Part shown: in pieces, positions 20,220 through 29,646 of the stretch
How the letters are laid out: each line of letters begins with the position of its first letter
Numbering within the stretch: position 1 is the first letter of the stretch
From: Shewanella morhuae
GTDB lineage: Bacteria; Pseudomonadota; Gammaproteobacteria; Enterobacterales; Shewanellaceae
NCBI RefSeq assembly: GCF_900156405.1
Contig: NZ_FTNN01000012.1
Span: 1-64,000 of the forward strand
DNA length: 64,000 nt
Direction: 5' to 3'
Program-made: the position numbers and the translations under genes
Notes under the pieces: generated by a model
Database searches by the model: none
Seen by the model: only the letters and a program-made list of their open reading frames with translations
What the model was told of the DNA's origin: nothing

Positions 20220-20858
20220 TTAAGAATTTACCGGGACTGATATACCAGCCGCCATGTAGGGGATGACTTTACGAATGACTGCTTCAATATCATTATGTTC
20301 ACCAAATTCAGCCGCAGCAATATCATTTAAAGCATCAGCAGATGCCATAGTGAATACAATCGTGCCTAGGGTAAAGTGTAAACGCCAAAACATTTCTGCG
20401 GGGGGAATATGTGGTGCACTGGCTGAAACAGCTTTAATAAAAGCATCGAGATGCTGGCCATAGTGGGTGGTAATAAACCAACGTAAATGCCCTTGGCTTT
20501 CAATATAACCACGGCCCAAAAGCTGCAGGAATATACTGGTACCTCCAGCACGTAATGCGTTTAAATCCAATAGTGGATCGACCAATGAAGAGAGGATTTC
20601 TTCCAGAGTCGCTTTTGTTGGGGCAGTATTTAGCTGGTTTACTTGGTTAGAAGCCGCTGGCATGAACACGTCTAAATAACGTGCTAATACAGCACGGATC
20701 AACTCTTTTTTAGAACCAAAGTGATAGTTGACCGATGCTAAATTCACTTCCGCCTTGCTGGTGATAAGTCGCAAGGACGTTTCAGAAAAACCCCGTTCAG
20801 CAAACAACTTTTCTGCTGCATCAAGTATTCTAGTTTTTGTATCAGATCGACTTGCCAT
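20220..20858 (-). CDS. psrA: TetR-family regulator, PsrA-like
   Basis: This is a TetR-type repressor with an N-terminal helix-turn-helix: TRILDAAEKLFAERGFSETSLRLITSKAEV, then NLASVNYHFGSKKELIRAVL. The all-helical C-terminal domain would bind an acyl-CoA ligand. The fadE neighbour and sequence type indicate PsrA, the fatty-acid degradation regulator of Shewanella. I used ATG 20858 (212 aa, AAGG upstream); the frame also allows a GTG at 20885, but that lies inside the palindromic operator. It is probably autoregulated. The family is certain and the PsrA name likely. Confidence 0.85.
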   Translation of the reverse strand: MASRSDTKTRILDAAEKLFAERGFSETSLRLITSKAEVNLASVNYHFGSKKELIRAVLARYLDVFMPAASNQVNQLNTAPTKATLEEILSSLVDPLLDLNALRAGGTSIFLQLLGRGYIESQGHLRWFITTHYGQHLDAFIKAVSASAPHIPPAEMFWRLHFTLGTIVFTMASADALNDIAAAEFGEHNDIEAVIRKVIPYMAAGISVPVNS

Positions 20859-20876
20859 TCCGTGACCTTGAAATAA

Positions 20877-20894
20877 TTTAAACACTCGTTTAAA
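20877..20894 (-). promoter_or_regulatory. palindromic operator of the psrA-fadE unit
   Basis: TTTAAAC-ACTC-GTTTAAA is an inverted repeat with perfect 7-bp arms, starting 19 bp upstream of the psrA ATG. Its position and symmetry suit a TetR-dimer site, so PsrA autoregulation is the simplest reading. Confidence 0.6.
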
Positions 20895-21153
20895 TTAAAC
20901 ATTGCCACTACGGATGTCAAACTAAAATTAGGTAAACCCACCCTTTTCTAATTTGTATTCGGCCTGTGCGAACAAGTGCTATAAGAAACTCAATAAATCC
21001 TTGTTCAATAACTGTCCAATTTAGATAGGCCCCTTAATACTACTGCACTATCTTATTTTTTATATAGAACACACTTTGTAAACATTCAAAGCTTTAGTTC
21101 AGTGAAAAGCTCCACTATAGTGGCGCCATGATTGCCAGAATTAGAATAAACTG

Positions 21154-21729
21154 ATGAAATTTTTGCTACTCGCTCTGATGTGCCTATTGTCGCAGCCAAG
21201 CTTCGCTAATCCAGCTAAGGTCTCTACAACTGCTTCAGTAGATACCTTGATTAATGCTAATTATCCCATGTTTATTCGGGCATTTAATCAATTATCATCT
21301 GAAGTCACCCGCGAAATTTACACTGATGAAGCAAGTTATCTTTCCGAAAGTCAGAATAAAGAAATTTATTATGGCCGAGATAGCATTGCAGCGATTTATC
21401 AAAAGTTTTTTGATAAAATCCTTAAAAAGAAAGCGAGCATTGACATAGATTTTCGTGTCACCAAGCGTAAAATATGGGGTAATGGGGCTATCGATACTGG
21501 CTATTACTTAGTGAGATTCTATCCTGCACAAGAAACGGGTGAACCTGTGAGTGAATTTGCAGGCAAATTTGCTATTGGTACTGAAAAAGTCTCGGCAACA
21601 CAATGGAAAGTGACCTTAGATACCAGTAATCGAGCAGAATCTAGTTATTATCTGAATGCGAAACCTGTACCTAACTTATATTATGGTCGTCAGTTCCCTC
21701 CTTTACCCTCTGGTAAAAAACTACCCTAG
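21154..21729 (+). CDS. secreted NTF2/SnoaL-like protein of unknown function
   Basis: This 191-aa protein begins with a signal peptide (MKFLLLALMCLLSQPSFANP, cleavage likely after SFA). The mature part resembles NTF2/SnoaL-like cone-fold proteins: a helical start (VDTLINANYPMFIRAFNQLS), YYGRDSIAAIYQKFFDKIL, and beta strands through FRVTKRKIWGNGAIDTGYYLVRF and ATQWKVTLDTSNRAE. These proteins may bind small ligands or be enzymes; no catalytic residue can be named. It is periplasmic by inference. The start has only a weak ribosome site. Confidence 0.7.
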   Translation: MKFLLLALMCLLSQPSFANPAKVSTTASVDTLINANYPMFIRAFNQLSSEVTREIYTDEASYLSESQNKEIYYGRDSIAAIYQKFFDKILKKKASIDIDFRVTKRKIWGNGAIDTGYYLVRFYPAQETGEPVSEFAGKFAIGTEKVSATQWKVTLDTSNRAESSYYLNAKPVPNLYYGRQFPPLPSGKKLP

Positions 21730-21798
21730 AATTTAGAAAAAACACACTAAAACGAATTGTAATGTAATAAAATTAAATATTATCCGTAGCATATCAAT

Positions 21799-22329
21799 AT
21801 GAAAAAAACATCAAACACTTGCCCTTGTGGTAGCGATATCGACTATCAAAATTGCTGTGAGCCTCTACATATACATGTAGATAGTGGGCAAATCATTGCC
21901 AATACTCCGTTGCAACTGATGCGCTCGCGTTATAGCGCATTTGCCTTGAAAAATTTTGATTACATTTTAAAGACACATCACCCAAACTACTTAAATGGCC
22001 TGACGCTCGCGAGTCTCAATATCGGCCCGCACCCACATTGGCTTAGGCTAGAGGTACTCGAACATCATCAAAATGCAGCACACGGCACTCAAGCTGACAG
22101 TTCGTCAATCGCTCAGCAAACGCAGGACACGGTGACTTTTAAGGCTTGGTATAAGCTCAAAGGTGAAATAGATGCGATTTATGAACGCTCAGAATTTATC
22201 TACCAAGCTGGCCGTTGGTATTACAGCCAAGGTCAGCAGATGACGGCTAAATTACCGGGTAGAAATGATCCCTGTGTTTGCCATAGTGGCAAAAAATTTA
22301 AACAATGCTGTTTGAAATCACTCTTGTGA
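21799..22329 (+). CDS. ychJ: YchJ-family SEC-C motif protein
   Basis: This 176-aa protein has two SEC-C zinc-binding motifs, [13 protein letters not shown] at the N-terminus and [15 protein letters not shown] at the C-terminus. Between them is the YchJ middle domain ([44 protein letters not shown]), which has an NTF2-like fold. The arrangement is diagnostic of the YchJ family; its function is not established. A stretch rich in Ala, Gln and Ser around residues 90-115 is an insertion of low complexity. No terminator is evident in the 195 bp that follow. Confidence 0.92.
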   Translation: MKKTSNTCPCGSDIDYQNCCEPLHIHVDSGQIIANTPLQLMRSRYSAFALKNFDYILKTHHPNYLNGLTLASLNIGPHPHWLRLEVLEHHQNAAHGTQADSSSIAQQTQDTVTFKAWYKLKGEIDAIYERSEFIYQAGRWYYSQGQQMTAKLPGRNDPCVCHSGKKFKQCCLKSLL

Positions 22330-22524
22330 TTGGATGTCAGATAATACCTGTTAGATGAGAAGTAACGACTGCACTAGCGACTAGCATCAGCCACATTATA
22401 AATAGTGTCTGCGTAGCTAATGTTTAGGCGTGGACTTAGCGTATAAGTGAAAGCAGTAGCAATAAGCAGCCTTTGTGGTATCTGCATTATCATGAGTAAG
22501 CGTTAAATAATGTTAAAATCTATC

Positions 22525-24708
22525 CTAATTTTCTATTAAAACAGATTTGTTCGCCAACAATAAAAACTGTGCAAATTCAGATTCCCGCAATGCAGGACTG
22601 TACAAATACCCCTGCGCTTGATGACAACAGTTTTTTGCTAAAAACGCTTCTTGTTCAACCGTTTCAACCCCTTCTGCCGTCAATGAAATATTTAATGCAT
22701 TCGCCATCGCAATAATGGCTGAGACAATTTCGCGGCTTTCACGGCTAACGGTTAAATCTGAAATAAATGAACGATCTATTTTAAGTTTACTAATTGGAAA
22801 CTGTTTTAAATAACGCATAGAACTATAGCCAGTGCCAAAATCGTCGATAGCTAACCCAACTCCTAGTTCTGCCAGTTCTTGGCATAACAGCGTTGCATGA
22901 CGAACATCCCCCATTAACTCTGTTTCAGTAATTTCTAAAATCAATGTCTTAGGCTTTAATCGATAACGGATTAATAGTTGCCACACTTGTTCGAATAAAT
23001 TACCACTAAAGAACTGACGAGCAGATACGTTAACATGCATGGTCATATCGGTATTATGATGTTGCCACAGATTTAATTGCCGACATGCCGCTTCTAACAC
23101 CCAACTGCCGATAGCATTAATCATCCCCGATTGTTCAGCAATATTGATAAATGATGCGGGAAATAACACACCTTTTTGGGGGTGATGCCAACGGATCAGC
23201 GCTTCGGCGCCAATATAAGTATTTTGCTCTAAATCCCTTAAAGGTTGATAGTACAATTCAAACTGTCGGCCACGCAGTGCACCGTGCAAATCGCGTTCTA
23301 TTTGTGCATCTTCTTTAAATGCACTCAACAAAGTACTATTAAACACTTGTATTGCTGTGCCTTTTTTCTTTTTAGCATACTGCACGGCAATATCTGCACA
23401 GGTTAGCGGTGAAAACATATTCACTACTGAAGCAATATTAACGACAGCGAGTGCAGGCTTAGGCTCTACTTGCTCTCGTCCAATCAAAATAGGCATAGAT
23501 AAATGCTGATACAGACGATGACTAAAATAGTCTGTATCGTACACATCATTCGCATCGGTGAGCAGCACGGCAAATTCATCGCTACCCACACGGGCAATTT
23601 CGGTAGTTTTGGTAAACTCGGAAAACTGTCTCAAACGGCGTGCTATTTCAATCAATAAACTGTCGCCATTGCCATGACCATAGGTGTCGTTAAAACGTTT
23701 AAAACCCACCAGATCAACTAATAACAACACTCCTCGTGTTGTTCGCTCAAGCACTCGATTAAAATGTGTGCGGTTATGCAGACCGGTTAATCCACAGCGC
23801 CACGCGAGTCGTTCGAGTTCAGAGCGATAGTTGTGCTCGCTGGTATTTTCGACACTAGACACCAAAGCATAGTGATTACCCCGCTCAGTAATAAACTGGC
23901 TTAACACATATTGGATCCAATAATGACTGCCATCGTCACGGTGAAATTGCACTTCACCTTTGACTATTTCACCCTTAAAAATCTGTGCTAGCGTCTGTTC
24001 GGCTAATTTTCCATGCTGCTTGAAAAAGGATAACTCGCGAAGGTTAGCACCAATAATGTGTTCACGGGGAATACCCGTAATATCACCGTGAGCTTGATTA
24101 ACATATTCAACTTTTTCAGTATGTAAATTAATTAACATACTGATTTGTTTTGATTGCTCCGCTGCACAGCGGAATAAACTCAAACTTTCTTCTTTCTCAT
24201 AGCAGTGCTTTATGGCTAATGTCAGTGCTAATTGGTCGGCCATCTGACAAGCAAGATGAATTTCGCTGTCGTGCCAATGGGGCGTGACGTGCGATCGCTC
24301 TAAACAGAGCACACCCTCAAGATGACCGTTTATTCGAATGCCTACCTCAAGACTAGAGTGAATTTGCCTAGGAATAAAATAACCACTGGCCAATTCGCTT
24401 AAACGCGAGTCAGTAACAGTATTACCAGCATCAATATGACGATGGGTTTGCAGCTCATGCAAATAGCGAGGACAACTTTGTAGTCGTTTAGGTCGATGAA
24501 TATCTTGCAACATCATAGAACCAAATTGCGCTTCAAGTGACTGAGTTTGTTGATCCGGTGAAAACATCCACACTGATGCCAAAGAAAGCGTTACATTTTG
24601 ACATAACAATTCCGTGGTTAACTCTGCCGTCTTAGTAAAATCGCCTTGCTGCTTCGCAGTCGAATGTATTAAAGACTCCAATAAGTGCTGATGCTGACGT
24701 CGCTTCAC
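22525..24708 (-). CDS. GAF-PAS-GGDEF-EAL protein, probably a c-di-GMP phosphodiesterase
   Basis: The 727 aa contain a GAF-like sensor (residues about 20-170), a PAS domain (about 190-300, VEYVNQAHGDITGIPREHIIG), a GGDEF domain and an EAL domain. The GGDEF motif is changed to GSDEF (ARVGSDEFAVLL), so cyclase activity may be lost. The EAL domain keeps its catalytic set: AEALIRWHHP, MHVNVSARQF, LEITETELM, AIDDFGTGYSS, KIDRSFI and AEGVET. It has no membrane segment and is likely cytoplasmic. It starts at GTG 24708 with AGGG upstream. The ligand is unknown. Confidence 0.9.
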   Translation of the reverse strand: MKRRQHQHLLESLIHSTAKQQGDFTKTAELTTELLCQNVTLSLASVWMFSPDQQTQSLEAQFGSMMLQDIHRPKRLQSCPRYLHELQTHRHIDAGNTVTDSRLSELASGYFIPRQIHSSLEVGIRINGHLEGVLCLERSHVTPHWHDSEIHLACQMADQLALTLAIKHCYEKEESLSLFRCAAEQSKQISMLINLHTEKVEYVNQAHGDITGIPREHIIGANLRELSFFKQHGKLAEQTLAQIFKGEIVKGEVQFHRDDGSHYWIQYVLSQFITERGNHYALVSSVENTSEHNYRSELERLAWRCGLTGLHNRTHFNRVLERTTRGVLLLVDLVGFKRFNDTYGHGNGDSLLIEIARRLRQFSEFTKTTEIARVGSDEFAVLLTDANDVYDTDYFSHRLYQHLSMPILIGREQVEPKPALAVVNIASVVNMFSPLTCADIAVQYAKKKKGTAIQVFNSTLLSAFKEDAQIERDLHGALRGRQFELYYQPLRDLEQNTYIGAEALIRWHHPQKGVLFPASFINIAEQSGMINAIGSWVLEAACRQLNLWQHHNTDMTMHVNVSARQFFSGNLFEQVWQLLIRYRLKPKTLILEITETELMGDVRHATLLCQELAELGVGLAIDDFGTGYSSMRYLKQFPISKLKIDRSFISDLTVSRESREIVSAIIAMANALNISLTAEGVETVEQEAFLAKNCCHQAQGYLYSPALRESEFAQFLLLANKSVLIEN

Positions 24709-24952
24709 GCTGGATCCCTACAAAACTTCGTGTTGGGCTAAAGATCTTTGCCGTGGCAAATTGATCTGAAATTTAAAAATGACTGTGAGAATGATTCTAA
24801 TTTGGGGCAGATTACACCATCCATAATAAGTTCAGCAATATACGGTAGAATTTAATACTAAAAAATTTACAACTGCAGTATTTTTAAATAAATATCTGTA
24901 TTTAGCCGTATTAAAAAATACTGCGTAACATACTAAAAATTAAATAATTTTA

Positions 24953-25240
24953 TTACAAACCATTCTCTAATTGAAAAATCATTTTCTCAGCGCTAACGCT
25001 AAAAGTCAGTAGTAGATCTACGTCAGTTGTCTTAGTCACACATTCAGTTTGTACTTCTGCAAAACGTGCTTGGGCACGGGCAGCCATCTCATTAGCATCC
25101 GCTAGTGCGCTATCACCCGTGAAATTTAAGGTTAATAACGTATCATGCTCATCAATCACAGCACCGATATCAACAAAACTGCCACAATCGGTACAAGTAT
25201 CATTCACTGCGGGATTCTGCGCTTCTATTATGCCTTTCAT
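24953..25240 (-). CDS. YfcZ/YiiS family (DUF406) protein
   Basis: This 95-aa soluble protein matches the DUF406 family by its pattern: an N-terminal Cys pair with Asp/Gly (DTCTDCGSFVDIGAVIDE), an acidic middle with the repeated Ala stretch (ALADANEMAARAQARF), and the conserved end AEKMIFQLENGL. The family's role is unknown. The start has AAGGA with good spacing. It is flanked by AT-rich regions of 244 and 206 bp with no other gene. Confidence 0.8.
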   Translation of the reverse strand: MKGIIEAQNPAVNDTCTDCGSFVDIGAVIDEHDTLLTLNFTGDSALADANEMAARAQARFAEVQTECVTKTTDVDLLLTFSVSAEKMIFQLENGL

Positions 25241-25446
25241 TTTTATTCCTTATCGATATAGCGACTCAATAACGACATAACTGAAATATGTTCGTTAATT
25301 TTTTAACTCAGTTGGGTGCTAATTATAGGCAATTTACTACTGTGATAGTTTGCTTTAGCTCACGCTTATTTACTGAAATTAAACAGAATAAAAAATAAGT
25401 CCTTAGGTTCGCGCCTAAGTTAACGTTATCGCGTTCAACTCAAACA

Positions 25447-25935
25447 TTATGCAGAAGCCAGTAGAGGAGCCAAATTACGTTGTATCGCCAATTGATCAAC
25501 AAAATGCATGATATCGACTTTAGGCGAAATCAATTGACCCCGTTGCCTTAGCTGGGTGACATGGTCGCAATTACTCAGTGCTTCTGCCATTGCCACAGAC
25601 TCTCCGCCACGGATAACTAAAGCTTCTGGACGTAATGCTTGCTGTAATTGAAACGCCCGCGGGCCCTCTGCTATAAAAATACTGCTGTTATCAACCACAG
25701 GTTCGACAGAGGATAAATCCGCCATTAGGGCTTGCTGCGGTGGCAATTCAAATTGACGCTGTAATTTTTGCGCCATATTGAGATCGTTTTGCCATTGGAA
25801 TTGTGCCATGTCCCGCGCATCAACCGACAATAACGACAATAACAGGGCGAATTCGCCCCGTCGGTCGTTTTCTATCGCCGCATTTAAGCGGGTGCCAATT
25901 TGGGCTTCGTTGACTAAAGGAACATCAATTTGCAT
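25447..25935 (-). CDS. VC2046/SO_2500-family protein of unknown function
   Basis: This 162-aa soluble protein is of the type found in Vibrio and Shewanella as VC2046/SO_2500. The N-terminus (VPLVNEAQIGTRLNAAIENDRRGEFALLLSLLSVDARDMAQF) is predicted helical, and the C-terminal half has an alternating pattern (GPRAFQLQQALRPEALVI...HVTQLRQRGQLISPKVDIMHFVDQLA). I recognise the family by recall, not by a search. No function, catalytic motif or membrane segment can be assigned. It is monocistronic and faces away from the tRNA cluster. Confidence 0.7.
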   Translation of the reverse strand: MQIDVPLVNEAQIGTRLNAAIENDRRGEFALLLSLLSVDARDMAQFQWQNDLNMAQKLQRQFELPPQQALMADLSSVEPVVDNSSIFIAEGPRAFQLQQALRPEALVIRGGESVAMAEALSNCDHVTQLRQRGQLISPKVDIMHFVDQLAIQRNLAPLLASA

Positions 25936-26015
25936 AAAAAAACATCGTCAAAACAATTCGTTGTTAATTAATCGACCATTTGGCACATAACTTTAGGAAA
26001 ATTTTACATTGGCTA

Positions 26016-26044
26016 TTTACATATAAAAGGTTTCTGACTACTAT
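26016..26044 (+). promoter_or_regulatory. promoter of the tRNA-Tyr cluster
   Basis: TTTACA (26016-26021), 17 bp, then TACTAT (26039-26044), followed by a GCGCC discriminator. That is the typical layout of a stringently controlled stable-RNA promoter, 14 bp before the first tRNA. Confidence 0.65.
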
Positions 26045-26058
26045 GGCGCCGCAATTGA

Positions 26059-26143
26059 GGAGGGGTTCCCGAGCGGCCAAAGGGATCAGACTGTAAATCT
26101 GACGGCTCAGCCTTCGAAGGTTCGAATCCTTCTCCCTCCACCA
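26059..26143 (+). tRNA. tRNA-Tyr(GTA), copy 1
   Basis: An 85-nt class II tRNA. The acceptor strand GGAGGGG pairs with the 3' strand before ACCA. The anticodon loop CTGTAAATC carries GTA for tyrosine. A long variable arm and T-loop TTCGAATC are present, and CCA is encoded. Confidence 0.98.
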
Positions 26144-26209
26144 TTTGCGCTGTATGATGTTGTTATTTGAAGATGATGCAGAGTTTTACAAAGCGTTAAA
26201 GATATTCGT

Positions 26210-26294
26210 GGAGGGGTTCCCGAGCGGCCAAAGGGATCAGACTGTAAATCTGACGGCTCAGCCTTCGAAGGTTCGAATCCTTCTCCCTTCACCA
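26210..26294 (+). tRNA. tRNA-Tyr(GTA), copy 2, acceptor-stem variant
   Basis: Identical to copy 1 except one base in the 3' acceptor strand (CCCTTC instead of CCCTCC). This converts the second acceptor pair to G-U. The spacer from copy 1 is 66 bp, so all three are probably on one transcript. Confidence 0.97.
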
Positions 26295-26442
26295 TTTTAT
26301 CTCTAACGCAGATAATCATGTTAAATATTCTAAACTAGGCCGATGTTTAGAATAACGCTGATAAATTTACTGATATAAGCAGCTTCATCTAATGTTTGCT
26401 GTTTAGATAAGTCAGTTGTAAGCAGGTTAAAAGAAAGTTTGT

Positions 26443-26527
26443 GGAGGGGTTCCCGAGCGGCCAAAGGGATCAGACTGTAAATCTGACGGCTCAGCCTTCG
26501 AAGGTTCGAATCCTTCTCCCTCCACCA
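26443..26527 (+). tRNA. tRNA-Tyr(GTA), copy 3
   Basis: An 85-nt copy identical to copy 1, 148 bp after copy 2. No clear terminator is visible in the following 275 bp, which are AT-rich and hold no gene. Confidence 0.98.
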
Positions 26528-26802
26528 TTTCTTTCGCTACATCTGCTAAGCACCGTGTATCATGCTGTATATCCTCGTGATAAATTGCCTATTTTGTTGT
26601 ACATCTCGCTTATAATTTCATTTTTAATCTATCAGTGACACTTCTGCTGCCCCACCGCTTTGATGCTATTTATTGTTAACCACATTTAGCCCACAATTAA
26701 GTTTCATTCGTCTAAACCCAACATTAACCTCATTTTTTATTCACCTAAGCCTTCACTCATCCAATAAAGCCGCTTTGCCAGTGGCTGTGATATGCTCTAA
26801 AT

Positions 26803-27945
26803 ATGATTCCTTTCGATATAACAATAATGAACAACACGATGCAACCACCAATGGATCTAAGCAGGGCGCATGTTTTATGCTCCTCATGGGAAGCTCATGC
26901 AATAGGTAAAATTGAAGCTGATTTTCAGCGCAGCGCCGATACTCACCTTATCAAGCTTGAATTACCGATGCTCGATGGTATTGATATTTATCTCAAAGAT
27001 GAAAGTACGCATCCTACTGGCAGTTTAAAACACCGTCTCGCCCGCTCTCTCTTTCTTTATGCCCTGTGCAACGGCTGGATTAAGCAAGGCACACCGATTA
27101 TTGAATCCTCATCGGGTAGCACGGCAATCTCTGAAGCCTATTTTGCCCGTTTACTCGGATTGCCCTTTATTGCGGTAATGCCAAAAAGTACCGCTAAAAA
27201 GAAGATAGAACAGATAACTTTTTATGGTGGCCAGTGTCACTTTGTCGACAGTTCAAGTGAAATTTACGCCGAATCAGCGCGGCTTGCCGCAGAGCTAGGC
27301 GGTCATTATATGGATCAATTCACCTACGCCGAGCGTGCAACCGACTGGCGCGGTAATAACAACATAGCCAATTCCATTTTTAATCAAATGGAGCGTGAGC
27401 CTCACACTATCCCACGTTGGATTGTGATGAGCCCTGGCACGGGCGGCACATCGGCGACCATAGGTCGTTATATTCGCTATCAACGCTTGGCGACGCAGCT
27501 GTGCGTGGTCGATCCACAAAACTCAGTATTCTTTGATTTTTATCATCACGGTGATGCCAGTTTGACGTGTTGTAATGGTAGTAAAATTGAGGGTATTGGC
27601 AGGCCAAGGGTCGAGCCATCGTTTATTCCAGGAGTGGTCGATACTATGCTGCAAATTCCCGACGCAGCGTCAGTAGCAACCATCCACTGGTTAGCACAGC
27701 TGATTGGCCGCAAAACAGGTGCATCGACTGGAACCAACCTCTATGGTGCCTTACAACTTGCCGTGCAAATGCAAGCGTGTGGAGAGCAAGGCTCAATCGT
27801 GACCTTGATTTGTGACTCGGGTGAGCGTTACCTTGATACCTACTACGATACCGATTGGATTGCAGCTAATATCGGTGATATTGCGCCTTACGAGCGTCAA
27901 CTCGCAGCATTTAATCATTTAGGCCAGTTAAGTGAGCTTGGTTAA
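26803..27945 (+). CDS. PLP-dependent cysteine synthase-fold enzyme, Cds1-like (probable L-cysteine desulfhydrase)
   Basis: This is a fold-type II PLP enzyme of up to 380 aa. The PLP lysine is in [15 protein letters not shown]; the Asn/Ser loop is [22 protein letters not shown]; the phosphate-binding Gly loop is [15 protein letters not shown]. The distinctive IIESSSGST motif and the [12 protein letters not shown] and [11 protein letters not shown] segments fit the Cds1 type, which degrades cysteine to H2S, pyruvate and ammonia, rather than CysK/CysM. Several in-frame ATGs lie near the start (26803, 26827, 26839, 26851), so the N-terminus is uncertain. Substrate is inferred. Confidence 0.8.
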   Translation: MIPFDITIMNNTMQPPMDLSRAHVLCSSWEAHAIGKIEADFQRSADTHLIKLELPMLDGIDIYLKDESTHPTGSLKHRLARSLFLYALCNGWIKQGTPIIESSSGSTAISEAYFARLLGLPFIAVMPKSTAKKKIEQITFYGGQCHFVDSSSEIYAESARLAAELGGHYMDQFTYAERATDWRGNNNIANSIFNQMEREPHTIPRWIVMSPGTGGTSATIGRYIRYQRLATQLCVVDPQNSVFFDFYHHGDASLTCCNGSKIEGIGRPRVEPSFIPGVVDTMLQIPDAASVATIHWLAQLIGRKTGASTGTNLYGALQLAVQMQACGEQGSIVTLICDSGERYLDTYYDTDWIAANIGDIAPYERQLAAFNHLGQLSELG

Positions 27946-28011
27946 ATGTGTACGATTTGCGCCCTGCCTTAGCGTAATTGGACTAAAAGTTCATCGCTAA
28001 ATATCAGCCAT

Positions 28012-28043
28012 AAAAATGCCCCACGATGAGTGAGGCATTTTTT
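28012..28043. terminator. terminator between the Cds1-like gene and queE
   Basis: AAAAATGCC and GGCATTTTTT form a stem, extended by CAC/GTG after a mismatch, between converging genes. Both strands have a T-run, so it probably works in both directions. Confidence 0.82.
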
Positions 28044-28053
28044 ATGACTGATA

Positions 28054-28081
28054 CATTAACCTATTGGCATTAACCTATTGG
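28054..28081. repeat. tandem duplication of 14 bp at the queE 3' flank
   Basis: CATTAACCTATTGG occurs twice in perfect tandem, and a third partial unit (CATTAA) runs into the queE stop codon. It looks like a recent slippage event. Confidence 0.85.
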
Positions 28082-28083
28082 CA

Positions 28084-28752
28084 TTAATCAATGTTCAAAT
28101 ATTTATGAGTTTGAATTGATAAACGCCAATTACGGGCAATACACACCTTCATCGCCAGTTCGGTCGCTCTGGGCTTTTGGCTTATCGGTTGCAGACAAAT
28201 CGTTTTAGCTGAAATATCGATGTCTTGCAGTAAATTATCCAGTTCAGCAATATGATTCTCAGTGGCAATAGGATGCTTAATCTCATTGGCACGGTTCAAT
28301 GCCTGCGCTAACACCTGATAACCGCCCTTCATATTCACCTTGGGTGACACAGTTACCCAACTGTCATCGGCGCATAACACCTCGAAAGTGCCACTGGTTT
28401 CAATTTGAGTAGCAAAACCTTGGCTATGGAGGGTTTGGGTTAAATCACGTAAATCGTACATGCAAGGCTCGCCGCCAGTGATCACGACATGGCGCGCAGT
28501 AAAACCCTTGGCATTAAAAGCGACAATCAGGCTTTGGGCGGTATGTTCAGCCCAGCGACCAATAGTGCCATCTACGGTAATGACTTGCGCTGGTTCAACT
28601 TTATTGGCTTCAAGTACATCCCATGTCTGTTTAGTATCGCACCAAGCACATCCCACGGGACAACCTTGTAAGCGAACAAATATAGCGGGCACTCCGGTAA
28701 AGACACCTTCACCTTGAATGGTTTCAAATACTTCGTTGACAGGATAATTCAT
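28084..28752 (-). CDS. queE: 7-carboxy-7-deazaguanine synthase QueE
   Basis: This radical SAM enzyme rearranges 6-carboxytetrahydropterin to 7-carboxy-7-deazaguanine in queuosine (preQ0) biosynthesis. The cluster motif is CPVGCAWC (C-x3-C-x2-C), preceded by the signature VFETIQGEGVFTGVPAIFVRLQ (split over the N-terminus). VVITGGEPCMYDL is the SAM-binding GGE motif. The 222 aa match QueE. It is divergent from queC, its pathway partner, across a ~200-bp region that should contain both promoters. The ribosome site is weak. Confidence 0.95.
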   Translation of the reverse strand: MNYPVNEVFETIQGEGVFTGVPAIFVRLQGCPVGCAWCDTKQTWDVLEANKVEPAQVITVDGTIGRWAEHTAQSLIVAFNAKGFTARHVVITGGEPCMYDLRDLTQTLHSQGFATQIETSGTFEVLCADDSWVTVSPKVNMKGGYQVLAQALNRANEIKHPIATENHIAELDNLLQDIDISAKTICLQPISQKPRATELAMKVCIARNWRLSIQTHKYLNID

Positions 28753-28953
28753 GCGGGCGTTCCACTTTTATGGGGCGGCATTTATAGTGGATTTTAACTT
28801 GTGCTGCAAGTTTTTACGCCTAATAAATCTATTTCGAGTTAACTCACAGAGTGGGCAAGCTCTATGGCCTCAGTTACACTAACGGTCTATTTATGCGTGT
28901 TCTACGGTCAAGTGAAATTCTTTATGTCAATAAATTCTGAGTCAAAAAAGTTA

Positions 28954-29646
28954 ATGTCAAAAGCAGTGGTAGTCTTCAGTGGCGGGCAAGATTCGACAAC
29001 CTGCCTTATTCAAGCCCTAACCCAGTACGATGAAGTATACGGCATCACCTTTGACTATGGCCAACGTCACCGCGAAGAAATTGAAGTCGCTAAATCCTTA
29101 GCGGAACATTTGAAAATCACCAGTCACAAAGTCATGGATGTTACCGTGTTGAATGAGTTGGCGATTTCGGCCCTCACCCGTGATGCGATACCCGTTTCAC
29201 ACGAGTTAATGGACAATGGGCTGCCGAATACTTTTGTACCCGGGCGTAATATTCTGTTTTTAACGCTTGCGGGTATTTATGCCTACCAATTAGGCGCTGA
29301 GGCAATAATCACCGGTGTGTGTGAAACAGATTTTTCTGGTTACCCAGATTGTCGCAACGATTTTGTTAAAGCGATGGAATCTGCCTTAGTTCAAGGTATG
29401 GATAAACAACTGAAGATCATCACGCCATTAATGTGGCTCAATAAGGCGCAAACTTGGGCAATGGCAGATAAATATCAGCAACTTGATTTAGTGCGTCATC
29501 AGACGCTCACTTGCTATAACGGCATCATTGGCGATGGTTGTGGTGATTGCCCTGCTTGTCATCTGCGTAAACGTGGATTAGAGGACTATCTGCAAAATAA
29601 AACCGCAGTGATGGCTGAGCTTAACGCTTATGAGTCTAAGGCATGA
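28954..29646 (+). CDS. queC: 7-cyano-7-deazaguanine synthase QueC
   Basis: This ATP-dependent enzyme converts 7-carboxy-7-deazaguanine to preQ0. The PP-loop motif [13 protein letters not shown] is at the N-terminus, [17 protein letters not shown] and [15 protein letters not shown] in the middle, and the zinc site [14 protein letters not shown] at the end with the upstream TCYNG Cys. The start at 28954 ([11 protein letters not shown], 230 aa) fits the usual length; ATGs at 28924 and 28864 extend the frame without better ribosome sites. It overlaps the rhombosortase gene by 4 bp. Confidence 0.95.
   Translation: MSKAVVVFSGGQDSTTCLIQALTQYDEVYGITFDYGQRHREEIEVAKSLAEHLKITSHKVMDVTVLNELAISALTRDAIPVSHELMDNGLPNTFVPGRNILFLTLAGIYAYQLGAEAIITGVCETDFSGYPDCRNDFVKAMESALVQGMDKQLKIITPLMWLNKAQTWAMADKYQQLDLVRHQTLTCYNGIIGDGCGDCPACHLRKRGLEDYLQNKTAVMAELNAYESKA

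Noticed and set aside
26107-26638. Frames across the tRNA-Tyr cluster (e.g. VKGEGFEPSKAEPSDLQS)
   Set aside because: These are translations of the tRNA genes and their complements, a well-known false-protein pattern.
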